A stretch of 64,000 bases of DNA from Lolium rigidum. Its lineage: Eukaryota; Streptophyta; Magnoliopsida; Poales; Poaceae. Location of the stretch: contig NC_061512.1 of the NCBI RefSeq assembly GCF_022539505.1, forward strand, positions 255,766,510 through 255,830,509, written 5' to 3'. Positions 22,200 through 34,746 of the stretch are shown piece by piece (the stretch's first letter is position 1; every line of letters begins with the position of its first letter). Made by a program: the position numbers and the translations under genes. The notes under the pieces are model-generated. The model was not told the origin of the DNA and did not search any database. It was given only the letters and a program-made list of their open reading frames with translations.

Positions 22200-22811
22200 C
22201 GTAGAACTTAACTTTGATCGATGAGAGAGATAGAGATATTTTTTCTTCTCGGAAGCGTTTACCGCAGGATGACATGTGGGCCCGCTTCAAGTTTTGAGCC
22301 TTCTCTCCAGCTTTTTAGGTGAAAAGAATTTTCTAATACGTTCATCATAAATGGTTTCGTAGCAAAGTATTTTTGAAATATTTTAGCAATACCACAGTTA
22401 TTTAAAATATCGTAGTTTTACGTAGTACTTTGATGTGTTTGCATGTAACTAAAGATTGTGGTATTAACATTTTATTATCTCGGAAAATATGCTATTTTTA
22501 AAGTATTAGTAAAACAGCTCTGGATCTCTTTTTTCAAAACTAAAGTATTGATAATAATACTATGGATTTGTAACACTTTATCTTTAGAAAAACTTTGTTG
22601 CCCTGAACACGTAATGTATATCTAATTTCTGGTATGTATATATTCATATAAACTCTAATCTAGTTCCGATTTGGCAAGAATGTAGTTTAAACTTTTCATT
22701 ACTAGCATCTGATATAACAACATTCCAAATGCACGGTTTTATTTCTTAGATGCAAATTTAAGGATCAAACATGAATAAAAAATAGGACAAATCTATAAGA
22801 AAAATATACGA
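22200..22811. other. Upstream region of the thioredoxin-fold gene, AT-rich
   Basis: AT-rich sequence with repeated ACCACAGT/GTGGTAT-like words that suggest an old MITE, but no definite ends. No gene is seen. Confidence 0.3.
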
Positions 22812-23103
22812 GCCTCTTTAGTTCGCAGGATAGAAAAGTCGTAATATTGCATATGATGTACACTCTAGTTCCATAGGATTTCTTATGCATGCTTTTGTTA
22901 AAAATAAATGAAACTATTCTTAAGAAATTCCTGTTTGAATGGCTATTAGACTTCCTATGAAAACTACTGCAAAATATTTCCCATAGTTGAAAAAACAATC
23001 TGGATTCCATCCTACAATTATAAAAAAAAAACACCGTAAGAAAATTCCTAAGGTTTTGAATCCTTGAAGGTTGATATGCAAAATCCTTTGAATCAAAGAG
23101 ACC
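22812..23103. mobile_element. MITE with CTCTTTRGTTC-type inverted ends
   Basis: Left end AGCCTCTTTAGTTCGCAGGAT pairs imperfectly with the complement of the right end (AATCCTTTGAATCAAAGAGACCT). About 290 bp, no coding capacity and no clear target duplication, so the superfamily is not assigned. Confidence 0.5.
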
Positions 23104-23520
23104 TAAAACAACATCATCGGCATAGCTAGCTAGAACACGAAGAGTATCACGCGTCACCGCTGGTTGAACCCCTCGTTCCCAAGTTTGTTTCGGTGCATGC
23201 CATCCTTGATGCCAAGATCTCCAATCCCTCGATGTGTTCTTGCCTTTCTATCCATTAATTATGGTGCGATGCATTATCTTTAGATAGTTTTTTTTCTCGG
23301 CCAACATGTATTGCATCATTTTTTTTTTCTCGAAAAATCCTCCACGCCTCAAAGTCGACCTTGCGCTTCTTTGTCTTCAACTATATCTTATCTCTTCTTG
23401 AGATGGGCATAATTGACAAGAACACTTAGACGGTTATCAATTTTGGCACCGTGTACTAGGACACATCATCTTCACTAGCTCGCACAACGTGACCATTGGT
23501 GAATCAATTGAGCAGGACAG

Positions 23521-24414
23521 ATGCATAGATACCGAGGGAGGGGCTCCAGCGTCCTGGGACATAAACCCCAAGTCTCGGTTGACAAAGTGGCTGAGTTGTT
23601 GCTACCTGATGGTCAAGGATGGGATGAACATGGGCTTAATGAATTTTTTTTGAGTGTGATGTTGAAGACATTTTTGAAGATTACAGTGGGAAGTGCCGGA
23701 ACAGAAGACTATTATGCATGGAACCAAACCAAAAATGGAATCTTCAGTGTTAAATCAGCTTATCACCTTCACATGCAGCTTAGATCGAGCCGAGAGGGCA
23801 GAGCAGGAACCTCTAGTTCGTGCGAAGAGCACCGTGGGTGGCTGTTGCTATGGAGTGCAAACGTGCCGGGAAAGGCGTGAATCCACGTTTGGCGTATGAT
23901 CAAGAACGGTATCGCAGTGGGTACGGAGCTAGAGAGAAGGAAGATCAAGCAAGGGATCAAGTGCATTGCATGCAACAGAGATGAATCCTTCTTCCATCGC
24001 TTTTGGTTCTGTCCTCACTCAATGGCAATCTGGGAGAGCACGAGAGAGATTTCGGGTCTACCTTTGCCCGGCCCGCGACAATCCACACACCGCCATGCTG
24101 AAGTAAGGGGTTGGATGCTGGATTGGCTAGGGAGATTGGCGGAGAAGGAACTGTCGATCGGGATCATGGTGATGTACCAGATTTGGCTTGCTAGGAATGA
24201 TGCGAGGGAGGAGGTGAGAATTGATGATCCAGGAGCTATCGCTCTACGGTCGTTGGCTCTAGTCGACGAATGGCTGGCAATAAACCTAGGGACATCACGG
24301 GTAATGTCACGTGCGCAAGAGCACTGGCGGGATCCAGAGGATGGTTGGCACAAAGCAAATGCAGATGGAGCCTTTCTGTCTTCTCAGGGCAATGGAGGCT
24401 GTGGTATGGTGATC
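23521..24414 (+). pseudogene. LINE-type zf-RVT/RNase H remnant, 5' fragment
   Basis: C-terminal half of an L1-type ORF2. The zf-RVT region contains DYYAWNQTKNGIFSVKSAY, WSANVPGKA and the zinc-binding CIACNRDESFFHRFWFCP. A linker and the first strand of an RVT_3 RNase H domain (WHKANADGAFLSS) follow. An in-frame TGA near 23878 interrupts the zf-RVT part. The frame stops abruptly after GGCGMVI at 24414, where an LTR begins after the duplicated TGATC. The remainder of the RNase H domain resumes at 37901, 13.5 kb away. No RT domain lies upstream, so the copy was already 5' truncated. Confidence 0.8.
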
Positions 24415-26184
24415 TGTAAGGGTACATTGCCCCTATGTGTGGTTTTGGTAATTAATGACAACCCCTATGGACTAATGTTTTCATTGAGTTTATATGAAGG
24501 AATATTCCATAGGTACTACTTGCTCTCCATGTGTTGGATTCAAGTATGGATGCCATGAAGATAAAGGTATACCTTGTGTATTGGCATCAAGATCATCGGT
24601 ATGAAGATATATATGTGATATGATCAAGAAGAAGAAATGAAGATGGAGTTCTTATGTGGAACTCAATATTAGCCATGCTCTATCTTATGTGAGTATGAGA
24701 AGATACAAGGTTGAGTTGGGCAAGTTCAAGATGAGCATCTTGAGTGAATCACATGCTTGAAGCTTGCCGTCCATTTGGTGATAATGGACATGTGAAGATG
24801 TGCATCAATGGGGCTTTCCCATCATAGTGTATGGGGGAGTATTTGTGAGTCTTCACGAAGCAACATTGATCAAGTGAGGCATTCCGGCTTGAGTAAAGCT
24901 TGAAGAGTTATCATCAAAATCAAGCGGGATGCGCAAGGCAAAGGTATGGACTTGCTAGGTTTTCCTTTCTACCGGTCTCAAGGTGGATGTTGGGAGACCG
25001 GATTATAGGATAGATAGCCGCACTATTAAGAGGGGCTTTCGGTTAAGTAACTTGATCACATCGTCTTAGGGAGCTCAACCCTTTGCATACTTTGCATATC
25101 CTTATTGCTTCTTGTGTTTCTCTGTGTGAGGTTCTTGAGCTTGTTGCTAGCTTTACAACAAGCCCAAGTTCATCGAAAACGGAATCCGCATGCATCTTCT
25201 ATTGCGTTTTCGAGTTTGGACGTCTTCACCGTTTCTTGACGGTGGGAGACTCCCTCTCTAAAATCATCTAAAATGTTCTGTGAGGGTTCTATTCATCGTT
25301 ATCTTTCCAACAAAATTGGTTTCATGTTAATCGGAGTTCGGGAGCAATAGTTATTAAAGAAAAGGTAAAGAGAAAAAGAAAAAGAAAAGAAAAAAAGGGG
25401 GGGAGGCGGCCGGTTGCCGCCCGGCCTGCCGGACCGCATGCCGGCCCACCCGGTCGACCGGGCGGCCACCGGCCCAGGCTCCAGGCAGCCCAGCTCTCAG
25501 TCCGGTCCAACCGGGAACTTGACCGGGCCGCTTCTCGGTCCGGCGGCCCACCCGGCCCGCACCCCCGCCGCGCCCCGCGCGGCCGGCACTCGCGCCGCCG
25601 CGCGCTCTGGGCCGCCGCCGCTCACGCGGCTTGGGCCGCTCCCCCGCGCGGCCTGGGGCCTTTCCGCCGCCCAGGCGCGCGCGCGCCTCGCCCAGCCTGG
25701 CTGGTCCGGCTGGGCCGGACTCCCGCACCGGCTCGGCCGGCCACGGCTCCGGCCAACCGGCCGGGGACTTTTTCTCGGCCCGTTTTTCCGCCTATTTCTT
25801 TGTCTTTCCCCCCCCCCCAACGGTTATTTCTTCCTCCCTTGCTATAAATACCTTTCTCCTACCTTGAGACAAGTAGTTCTTCTCATTCTCTCACCTCCAT
25901 TGTTGTTATTTGAAGAACTTGCTCTCCCCCTTGATTCCTCCAACCATTCTTGCTCATATTTGAGGATTTGAGAGAGGAGATCTAGATCTACACTTCCACC
26001 AAACCGTTTCTTCTCTAAGTGAGGAAATCTCTCGGGATCTAGATCTTGGAGTCTTTGGTTGACTTTCCCCTTTGTTATTCCCCTCCAATCTCATCCTAGC
26101 ATTCGTTGCTTTGGTGGGATTTGAGTGTGAAGGACTTGAACACCTCTACTGTTCTTGCTTTGCATCATTGCATAGTGTTGAGCT
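24415..26184 (+). mobile_element. Solo LTR (left part), split by a younger element
   Basis: Begins TGTAAGGGTAC and, with the part at 37269-37895, forms one LTR of about 2.39 kb ending in TTTCA. TGATC flanks the whole at 24410-24414 and 37896-37900, and no internal region exists, so it is a solo LTR left by LTR-LTR recombination. The start and end regions resemble the LTR of the inner element, so the families are related. It has a very GC-rich block with CpG palindromes (25405-25790) and a TATA motif TATAAATA at about 25843. Confidence 0.85.
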
Positions 26185-27410
26185 TGAAAGTGCATGGAGC
26201 CCCCATGTGTGGTTTTGGTAATTAATGACAATCCCTATGGACTAATGTTTGCATTGAGTTATATTTGTAGGAGTTGTCCATAGGCAATTCTTGAACCATA
26301 TGTTGGCTTCAAGGTTGCAATAAGAAGAAATTGATGAAGGATATCAAGTGTCAAGTATGTCTTGAAGATGAAGATGTAGTGAGCCCTCAAGTTACTTCAA
26401 GACATCAACATGATGAAGAATGAAGAAATGTAGTGCAAGTTCAAGATGAGCCAACTCAAAGAGTTCATAAGCTTGAAGCTTGCCATGGAGAAATGATGTG
26501 CAAGTTCAAGATGAGTCATCTCGAAGAGATCCTTTGCTTGAGTCTTGCCATCCATATGGTGATCATGGATATGTGAAGATGCGCCGAAGAAGAATCTCTC
26601 CCATGGTGGATTATGGGGGAGCAATCCACATGGTGGTCATGGTTATGCGAAGATGCGCCGAAGAAGAAGCTCTCCCATGGTGGTTTATGGGGGAGCAATC
26701 TACAAGACTTCGTCAAGCAAGCACAAGAAAGAAATGCGTTCCATCTTGTTGAGGTCAAGATCGTCGTCATCAAGCTCAAGTGGAATGCGCAAGTATAAGG
26801 TTTGCTCTTAATAGGGTTTCTTTCTCACCGGTCTCATAGTGTAGTTGGAGACCGGTTTATAGTTTAGTTGCCGTACTATCAAGAGGGCTCTCGAGTGAGT
26901 AACTCGATCGTATCGTTCGGAGAGAGCTCAAACCTTTGCATCCTTGCATCATCTTTCTTGGTTGTCATTTGGACCTTATCCATGTGATGTTTTAGAGCTT
27001 GTGCTTATTCTCATGACAAGCTCTAGTTCATCGAAAACGGATTTCGCATAGATCACTTGTTGCGTTTTCGAGTTTGGTTCATCATCTTTCTTGGTTGTCA
27101 TTTGGATCTTATCCATGTGATGATTTAGAGCTTGTGATTATTCTCATGACAAGCTCTAGTTCATCAAGAATGGTTTTTGCACGGGCAACTTGTTGCATTT
27201 TCGAGATTGGAGGTTTTACCGGTATGTCCTTTTTAGATAGGTCAAACCTTTCATCATTTGTTTCTATCCTCCCTTGTTGGACTATGATGGTTTCCCGCAT
27301 GATCTTGTAGAGCTTGTTCCTAGCTTCAAAACAAGCCCAAGATCATCAAAATCGGAGTCCGGATGCTAAAGTTATGCCCGTTTTAGTTTTGGTGTTTCTG
27401 CAGTTTACTT

Positions 27411-27607
27411 GGGCCGGATATTTCGGAAATATCCGAGCCGGATTATCCGGGCCGGATATTTCCGAAATATCCGCCCCCCCGAAATCGGCTAAGGACCTGG
27501 GGAATTGCTGCTCAGTATAGGGGCCGGATTTTTGGCCGGATTTTGACCAGGTTTTGTCCCTGAGGCCGGATTATCCGGCCCCAACTTAGGCCGGATTATC
27601 CGGCCCT
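27411..27607. repeat. Cluster of CpG palindromes upstream of the LTR TATA box
   Basis: Several copies of near-perfect palindromes: CGGATATTTCSGAAATATCCG-type units near 27414 and 27452, and GGCCGGATTATCCGGCC at 27564-27580 and 27589-27605. The counterpart in the 3' LTR is at about 35950-36155. Confidence 0.75.
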
Positions 27608-27642
27608 CGAAAGTCTGCAACGGCTCGATTTTCTTGGGGGGG

Positions 27643-27650
27643 TATAAATA
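27643..27650 (+). promoter_or_regulatory. TATA box of the 5' LTR
   Basis: TATAAATA within the self-complementary context GGGGTATAAATACCCC, just downstream of the palindrome cluster. The 3' LTR has the same motif at 36198-36205. Confidence 0.65.
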
Positions 27651-28717
27651 CCCCCTTTCTTCCTCCTTGGGCTGTTGCTTCTTCCACTCTCTCTCTCCTC
27701 TATTGTTGTTCTTGAGAAGCTTGCCCTATCTCTCTATCCCTCCATGATTCTTGCCCCATTTTGAGGGAAAAGAGAGAGGAGATCTAGATCCACACTTTGA
27801 CCAAACCAAATCATCTCTTTGTGAGTGAATCTTTGGGATCTAGATCTTGGAGAATTTTGTGTTCTCCTCTTTGTTCTTCCTCTCTTATTCCCCCAATAGC
27901 TTTTGTAGCTTTGTTGGAATTTGAGAGAGAAGGACTTGAGCATCTTTGTGGTGTTCTTGCCATTGCATTTGGTGCATTGGTTTGAGTTCTCCACGGTGAT
28001 TCGTGGTGGTGAAAGCAAGAAGGTTGTTACTCTTGGGTTCTTGGAACCCTAGACGGATTCTACGCCTTTGTGGCGATTTGTTGGGAGCCTCCAATTAAGT
28101 TGTGGATGTGTGCCCCAATCTTTGTGTAAGGCCCGGTTTCCGCCTCGAAGGAAATCCCTTAGTGGAACCGTGACCTAGGCCTTTGTGGCGAGGGTCACCG
28201 GAGATTTAGGTGAGGCGCCTTCGTGGCGTTCGGTGTGTGGTGTGAGTACCGCATCTTGGGGTGAGGCCTTTGTGGCGTTGGTGTGCATCGAGCAACCACA
28301 CCTCAAGGTGAGCCTCTTGTGGCGTTCGGGAGCACTAAGCAACCGCACCTCTCCACCGGAGATTAGCACTCGCAAGAGTGTGAACTCCGGGATAAATCAT
28401 CGTCTCCCGCGTGCCTCGGTTATCTCTATACCCGAGCTCTTTACTTATGCACTTTACCTTGTGATAGCCATCGTGCTTGAAGTTATATATATCTTGCTAT
28501 CACATACTTGCTTGTATTGCTTACAATAAGTTGTTGGTGCACATAGGTGAACCATTGCTTAGAATAAGTTGTTGGTGCACATAGGTGAACAATAGTATAT
28601 AGGCTTTGGGCTTGACAAAGTAAACGCTAGTTTTATTCCGCATTTGTTAAGCCCATCTCGTAAAAGTTTTAAATCGCCTATTCACCCCCCTCTAGGCGAC
28701 ATCTGTGTCCTTTCAAT

Positions 28718-28729
28718 TGGTATCAGAGC
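28718..28729 (+). other. Primer binding site (Met-tRNA) of the gag-only element
   Basis: TGGTATCAGAGC two bases after the 5' LTR. Confidence 0.88.
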
Positions 28730-28770
28730 AAGGTCTCTCATTCTTAGGCTTCACCGCCTTGAGAGTAAAG

Positions 28771-31142
28771 ATGTCGATTAGGGGATTAGATCACAATAAC
28801 TTGTTTATATTTGATGGCACAAATTATGATCTATGGAAAATTTATGTGCTTAATATTTTGCGGGGTATTTCCCGAACATGGAGCGATTTCTTGACATGGG
28901 TTTTTCTTCTCCTAAGGATCCCCAAAACTTATCTTATGAGGAGAAGAAAAACTCTTGTCTCGATGCTCTTGCTTCTCATGTGTTTTCCATTGTTGTGAGC
29001 AATGTAGTTACTTCTTCAATCATGCCTTTTGGGAGCGCTCATGATGAATATGATGTGTCCAATATTATTGAGGATGATTGTATTGCTTCCACTTCCGGCC
29101 GTGATGAGTTCTCATCTTCATCCACTTCACCAAAGTGTGGTAAGACACAAGGTAATGATATGGTGAGTGGTGATGAAAATTGCAATGTTGATATTGAGCT
29201 TACTATTGATGATTCTTCATCTCTATCTCATTGCAATGCTTCATCTTCGGACTTAAACACATCTAGCACTAGAAATGATTTACATGCTTGTGTTGATAGT
29301 CCTTTCATATCATGTGTAAGTTGCTTGAATAAATCTCATGATGATATGCTTGATTTGTCTTGTGGCCATGATAAAAATGCTTCTATTTCCTCTAGTTGTT
29401 GTGTGGCTAACAATGTAGAGGAAACCAAAGATTCTATTGGTCCAGACAAGATCTTGAAAGGAGCCTCAAGTAACTCCTCATCTTTATCTCACGGTCCTCA
29501 TATATGCCTTATGGCCAAGGGTTCCACGGTACCTCCTACCATGGAACCTAATATTTCTCGTGGTGATAAGGATGAGGATGAATATGAAGAAGAGGATTGG
29601 GTTGTCTCTCTACGCGATAAAGGTGAGAGTGTATTCAAGGTTCTTTACAAAGATAAAATTGCTAGCTCTCACTTCTTTGAAATCTTGACTACCGCTATTG
29701 AGAGCCAAAAACTTATTTGGATGCATGAGAACACCATTGATAAAAAGGGTGCTCTTGAACGAGAGTATGCCAATGATGTAGCATCCCTAAAGAATGATCT
29801 TGAAGAAGAACAAGAGACCGTAGCCTCTCTTGAAGAGCAACTTGAAACCCTTGAAGTGTCTCAAAATGAAATAGTTTCTAAACTCACTAAGGAAAGAGAC
29901 CATGCTAAAGCTCAAGTAAAAATGCTTAAAAAGGAAAATTCCAAAGTTGGTGTTGGTCATGATAAACTTGTTAAGGATCTAGATGATCTAGACAAGGCCC
30001 ACAAGGCCTTGGAGAGCGAACACTCTATCCTCACCAAGTCACATGAGCAACTCCAAGCTTCTTATTTAAAAGAGCATGATATGTTACCCACTCTTCTTAA
30101 TATGTCTTGTGATGATGCTTGTGCTACTAACTCTACTTCTTGTGAAGCATCTATCTTGAAGGAGAATGTTGAGCTAAGGGCTCAACTTGAATTGCTAACT
30201 TGCAATTATGGGAAATTGGAAGAAAATCATGGAAAGCTTTCTCGCTCCCATGAGGATCTTCTAGCCTCTCATGATAGGCTAAAGTTAGCTCATGAGGCTA
30301 TCATATCTAAGGCAACACCTTGTGAGCCTCATGTGGATACTAGCACTACTACTCAAAATGCTATATTGCCATGTGCTAGTCCTAGTAATTCATCCACTCA
30401 TAATATTGCTAAATCTTGTGATGAATTATCTTCCTTGCCTTGTTGCTCTAACAATGAAGATTCTACTTCCTCTAGTACTTGTGTTGTTACTAACCATGTA
30501 GAGGAAATCAAAGAGCTCAAGGCACAAGTCACTTCTTTGAAGAATGACTTGGTAAAGGGTCATGAAGGGAAATGCAAACTTGACACGATGTTGAGTATGC
30601 AACAATCCCCCAATGACAAGAGTGGACTTGGATTCAAATCCAACAACAAGAACAAGTCCAAGAACAACAACAAGAAGAAGGGCCAAGTACAAGTCAAAGA
30701 CCCGGCCAAGATTGCTTGCTTCAAGTGCAATATTGAAGGGCACCATGTTAGATCTTGCCCTTTGAAGAAGAAGCAAAAAGGGAAGCGGCCTCAAGCTCAA
30801 ACTCATATTCAACCTCAAGTTGAAGAAGTACCACTTCCCAAGAAGAAACAAGCCAATGCTCCCATTGTGGAGAAACCTAGTGAGAAGAAGGAGAAGAAAA
30901 GAACTTGCTACATATGCCGTGAGAAGGGCCACATCTCCTCCTTGTGCACTATTGGTACCTCATCCAACTCTATCACCATTGATGATGTTTATTCTCTTCG
31001 TAAGGATGAGGGTGGCAATGTGTTTGCCAAATATGTTGGTGCCCAAAGTGGTGTCAAGAAAAGAACCATTTGGGTTGCCAAGCCTATTGTGACTAACATC
31101 TTAGGACCCAACTTAGTTGGGGACCAACAATCCAAAATTTGA
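28771..31142 (+). CDS. Sirevirus-like gag with two CCHC knuckles, one frameshift
   Basis: The N-terminal frame starts at 28771 with MSIRGLDHNNLFIFDGTNYDLWK, the typical FDGTNY..W start of Copia gag. Near 28865 homology shifts frame and continues from NMERFLDMGFSSPKD to a stop at 31142 (754 codons from the Met at 28878). The middle is Ser/Asn-rich, then a long charged coiled coil (about residues 270-480 of the second frame). Two CCHC knuckles follow, CFKCNIEGHHVRSC and CYICREKGHISSLC, separated by a Lys/Pro-rich linker. The frameshift may have inactivated this copy. It could also be a non-autonomous gag expressed from the second frame. Confidence 0.75.
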
Positions 31143-34100
31143 TCAATAGGTGCTTGTTGGAGGGCATTGGAGACTTGGCTACATCATGAAGAATTAAGGG
31201 ATCTTCATCATTTATATTATCTCAAGCCAAGTCTTTTGGTTATCTTGCTTCTATCATGTATTCAATGTTCCTCCTTGCGGTAACATGTTCTCAACTCACT
31301 TATATTGAAAGTTACTCGCCCCTTTGCATGTGTTAGTTTTGTTCCTAACATGTGGTTGTATATGTTGTGCATCCTACTTGTTTTTCTTGAGAAATCAAGT
31401 CTATGAATGTTAGGTTGCACACCATGTATTTGTGCTTGTGTTGGAGCCTCTTTGCATCTTGTTGTATCTTATATGGCTCTTATGAGAGATTAATGGACTA
31501 TAACATTTTGGGGGAGTGATATGACTTTAGGAATTTCACAATCCTAACAATGTGTGTACACGAGGAATATCACTTAGAATTGATATTGCAAGATTATCTA
31601 GTCTCTATGTGGTATGTCATCTTCATGAGAAATTCAAATTCTAATGTCCATTAATATCTCTAGTTGGATCTTATTTGCCTCTTGTGAAAATAAATTCCTT
31701 ATCACATTATGGGGGAGTAATAAGCTTTGTGCATATTACAAACCTAGGAAATGTGAACATTTGAGGTTGGGTCACATAGAATTGATATTGTAAATTATCT
31801 CTCATATGTGACATGTTTTCTCAAACAAGTTCCAATTTGCTTAAGTGGATTCATTGCTAATATCTTTGTGGATCTTATTTGTGAAAGTTTTTCTTGGCAT
31901 GGTTTGTCACAACGTGTCCCTCAATACACTTTTGGGAAACCATGTGCTTCAAGTCATTCTATTAATTGCTTTGCATGTTGGCATGAATGCTATTAATTGC
32001 TTTGCATGTTGGTATGACTAATTGAAGCTATCAAGAAACTCTCTTTGCATGATGGTTAACTCTTATCTTTTTTCATATGCTTGATTTAGTGTAAATATGA
32101 TCTTATGTATACTTACAAACTACCACCGGAAAATATTTCCTAATACCTCTTATCCTAGGACAATTGGTAATCAATTATGAGGTAGATATTTATTGATCAT
32201 ATCTACATTGGCTCTTGTGTTTAAATTGCCTTATTTATTGCCATGAATTTGTTGTGCTTTGACTCCCATGTGTCTTCCTTGCATCTCATGGATCTAATTT
32301 GTCTATTCAAACTTTCTTAGCATTTTTAGTAGATATAGGTAGCGTGATGATCCTAGTTTTGTGCATTGTGTATCCATATTCTAAATCCTAGATAATGCAC
32401 TAATCTTGGGGGAGCTCTCCTATATTTGTTATAATGCTTAAACTTCTCTTGATCATTATCAAAAATTTGGTTTTGGGAGACATAAATTTCCTTTTGGTAC
32501 TTTGTGCCATCATAAAAAGTGTCGAGGGTTTGGTTTATTTGTTGGAACCTTGCTCTCTTGGGAGTTGGTTATCTCATTCCTTTGTGCTTAGGCTTAATTA
32601 GCTTCTTATAATGAGATAAGTCTTTGGAGTCAATCTTGTGTTCATTTGATTCTTTGATATAATTTGGGCAACCATTGTCTCTTGATTTATTTGGTGTTTT
32701 GTCCAAATTGTATCTTCCTTTGGTCCTTGAAAGTATTGTGCATGCATATTTAGTATATGTATATCTTATGGCATGTGTCACTTTCATTGATCCAATATAT
32801 AGGGTAAACTCCATCAAATCCTAATTTGGCTAAGATGTGCATGAAATTCAATTTCATATCTATATGCACATAGAATTGTGGAGTTTGTCCTATATGTTGT
32901 AGTGTGTCTAACTACTTCGGACCCAATTAGTTTGGGGACCATTTTGTACTTACCTTTGTGTTAGGTACAATGTATATGCATTGGATGCTTGTCTCACTCT
33001 TGGAAAGAAGTGGTGACTCAATGGTAACTTGAGGCAAGCTAGGATGGTCAACGAACACATATCTACTACATCCACACCAATGCTATCTTGGTAACAAGTA
33101 TCTTCTCATGCATACTTTTCTTGTATCCAACCTTATGGTTGCATCTTGGCATGAATCTCTTGATTTGCAAATGTTGTGCTTCTTGCAAAAGTCTTAATGA
33201 AACTTCTTTATTGTGAATGTGAGTAATTTGAGATGAGTGCATTTGTTGGGAAGTATTTTAAATCATGCTCATGATTCATCCATCCCAACTATTCCTATCT
33301 AGCAATTTTATTACATATCAATTCCTCAAGGCTCTCACATGTGCAATATAGATGAAAGTGCAAATTTAGTTACTTCTTTTGGTATCCTCGTTTGTGATAC
33401 TTGTTGCCATTCTCAAATGCATCCCAACTATCTTCTATCCCTTGTTGATATTTTTGATGTATTTTATTTGTTTGTGGTTGAAATTCATGAATTACAATAA
33501 GATAAATTTGAGCCTTTGGCCATGCTATTAAGCAAAAATTCTTATTGGTATATTGCATGACTTCGTCTTGGATATCATACTATTTTTCTTGCGTATCTAT
33601 TTTGTGTGTGCATGTTTCTTTGTGGATAAATATCTTTGTGATATTGCCCACTTAGAGAAACTTATACACATAAGAGATGATACATCTCCTTTTGATATCT
33701 TATTTATTTATTGCGTGTTGATTGGTCATGCTAAGCAATATAATTCATTGAAGACTATGATGATGCTTTTTGCTCATCCTTGTAATAGTCTTATAATATG
33801 CTTTATCATGCCTTTCACATATCATCTTGGTTGAGCCTTTTATTATGGTGCCTCTTACTTGTTGCTCAACTATTTGTTTGTTGCAAGTGTTTAGCTTACT
33901 TTTCTACTATGATCTATTACAAATGTTTGTGTTTTAAATGAGGGAGTGAGGATTCCATGTTATGCATATTGTATTCAAATGCAACATTTTATTTTATGCA
34001 TGTACATTGGGGAGCTTCCTCATTTGATTTAGAACACTATCTTATGGTGATCATTAGAGTTTGATTCACTTGGTATCTTTTGTTTTTGAATGATATTATG

Positions 34101-34746
34101 GGAGTGATGATTCCATGTTTGTGCACTTTATACTCCAATGCAAATTGTCTAGTTTTGTGCACAAACCTTGGGAGCTTCCTCATATTATTTAGAGCAATCT
34201 TCTTGATCTTATCATAATATCTATCTTTCTTTTGGTATCCTCTTTGTGGTTCATTTGGTTGCTTGCTTCATTTGTTGAAGCTTCTAGACTTTGTTATCTT
34301 TTTGCAATCTTTGATCCTATCTATAGTGTGATTCCTTCCGAATATTCGTCATTGGATATGTGCATTTGATTCCACTCAAATTATGAGAAATTCACATGCT
34401 ATGGAGGAACTCTCACTATATTGGCCTTCTAAATTTTTCACCCATTTCGGCAATTGGTGCCAATGGGGGAGAAGTTTGGAGGGTTTAAGGGAATTTGGTT
34501 ATGTCTTTGCTTTGTGCTTAAGCATGTGCCTTTATTGCATTGCATCTTGTTGCTTTGCATAGTTGAATATTTAGAGGAAACTCCACTAGGCTTTGAATGC
34601 CAATATATGCAATGAAAGTCAAGATCATTCACACATGCATATATTATGGGGGAGTTTGCTCTATATATTCAACTTATTTGTTACTTAAAATTCCTTATAT
34701 AAACCCTCTCAAAGAGATTGTCATCAATTACCAAAATGGGGGAGAT
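31143..34746 (+). other. Long non-coding part of the gag-only element with repeated polypurine motifs
   Basis: AT-rich with no open frame above about 95 codons and no pol motif. GGGGGAG-type tracts recur near 31510, 31711, 32408, 34465, 34648 and finally 34738, the last directly before the 3' LTR. Each is set in similar context (TTGGGGGAG or ATGGGGGAG). The final one is the functional polypurine tract. Confidence 0.7.

Larger units (their letters stand above)
26185..28715 (+). repeat. 5' LTR of the gag-only element
   Basis: 2531 bp with terminal TG...CA. Contains CpG palindromes and a TATA motif that starts transcription toward gag. Confidence 0.9.
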
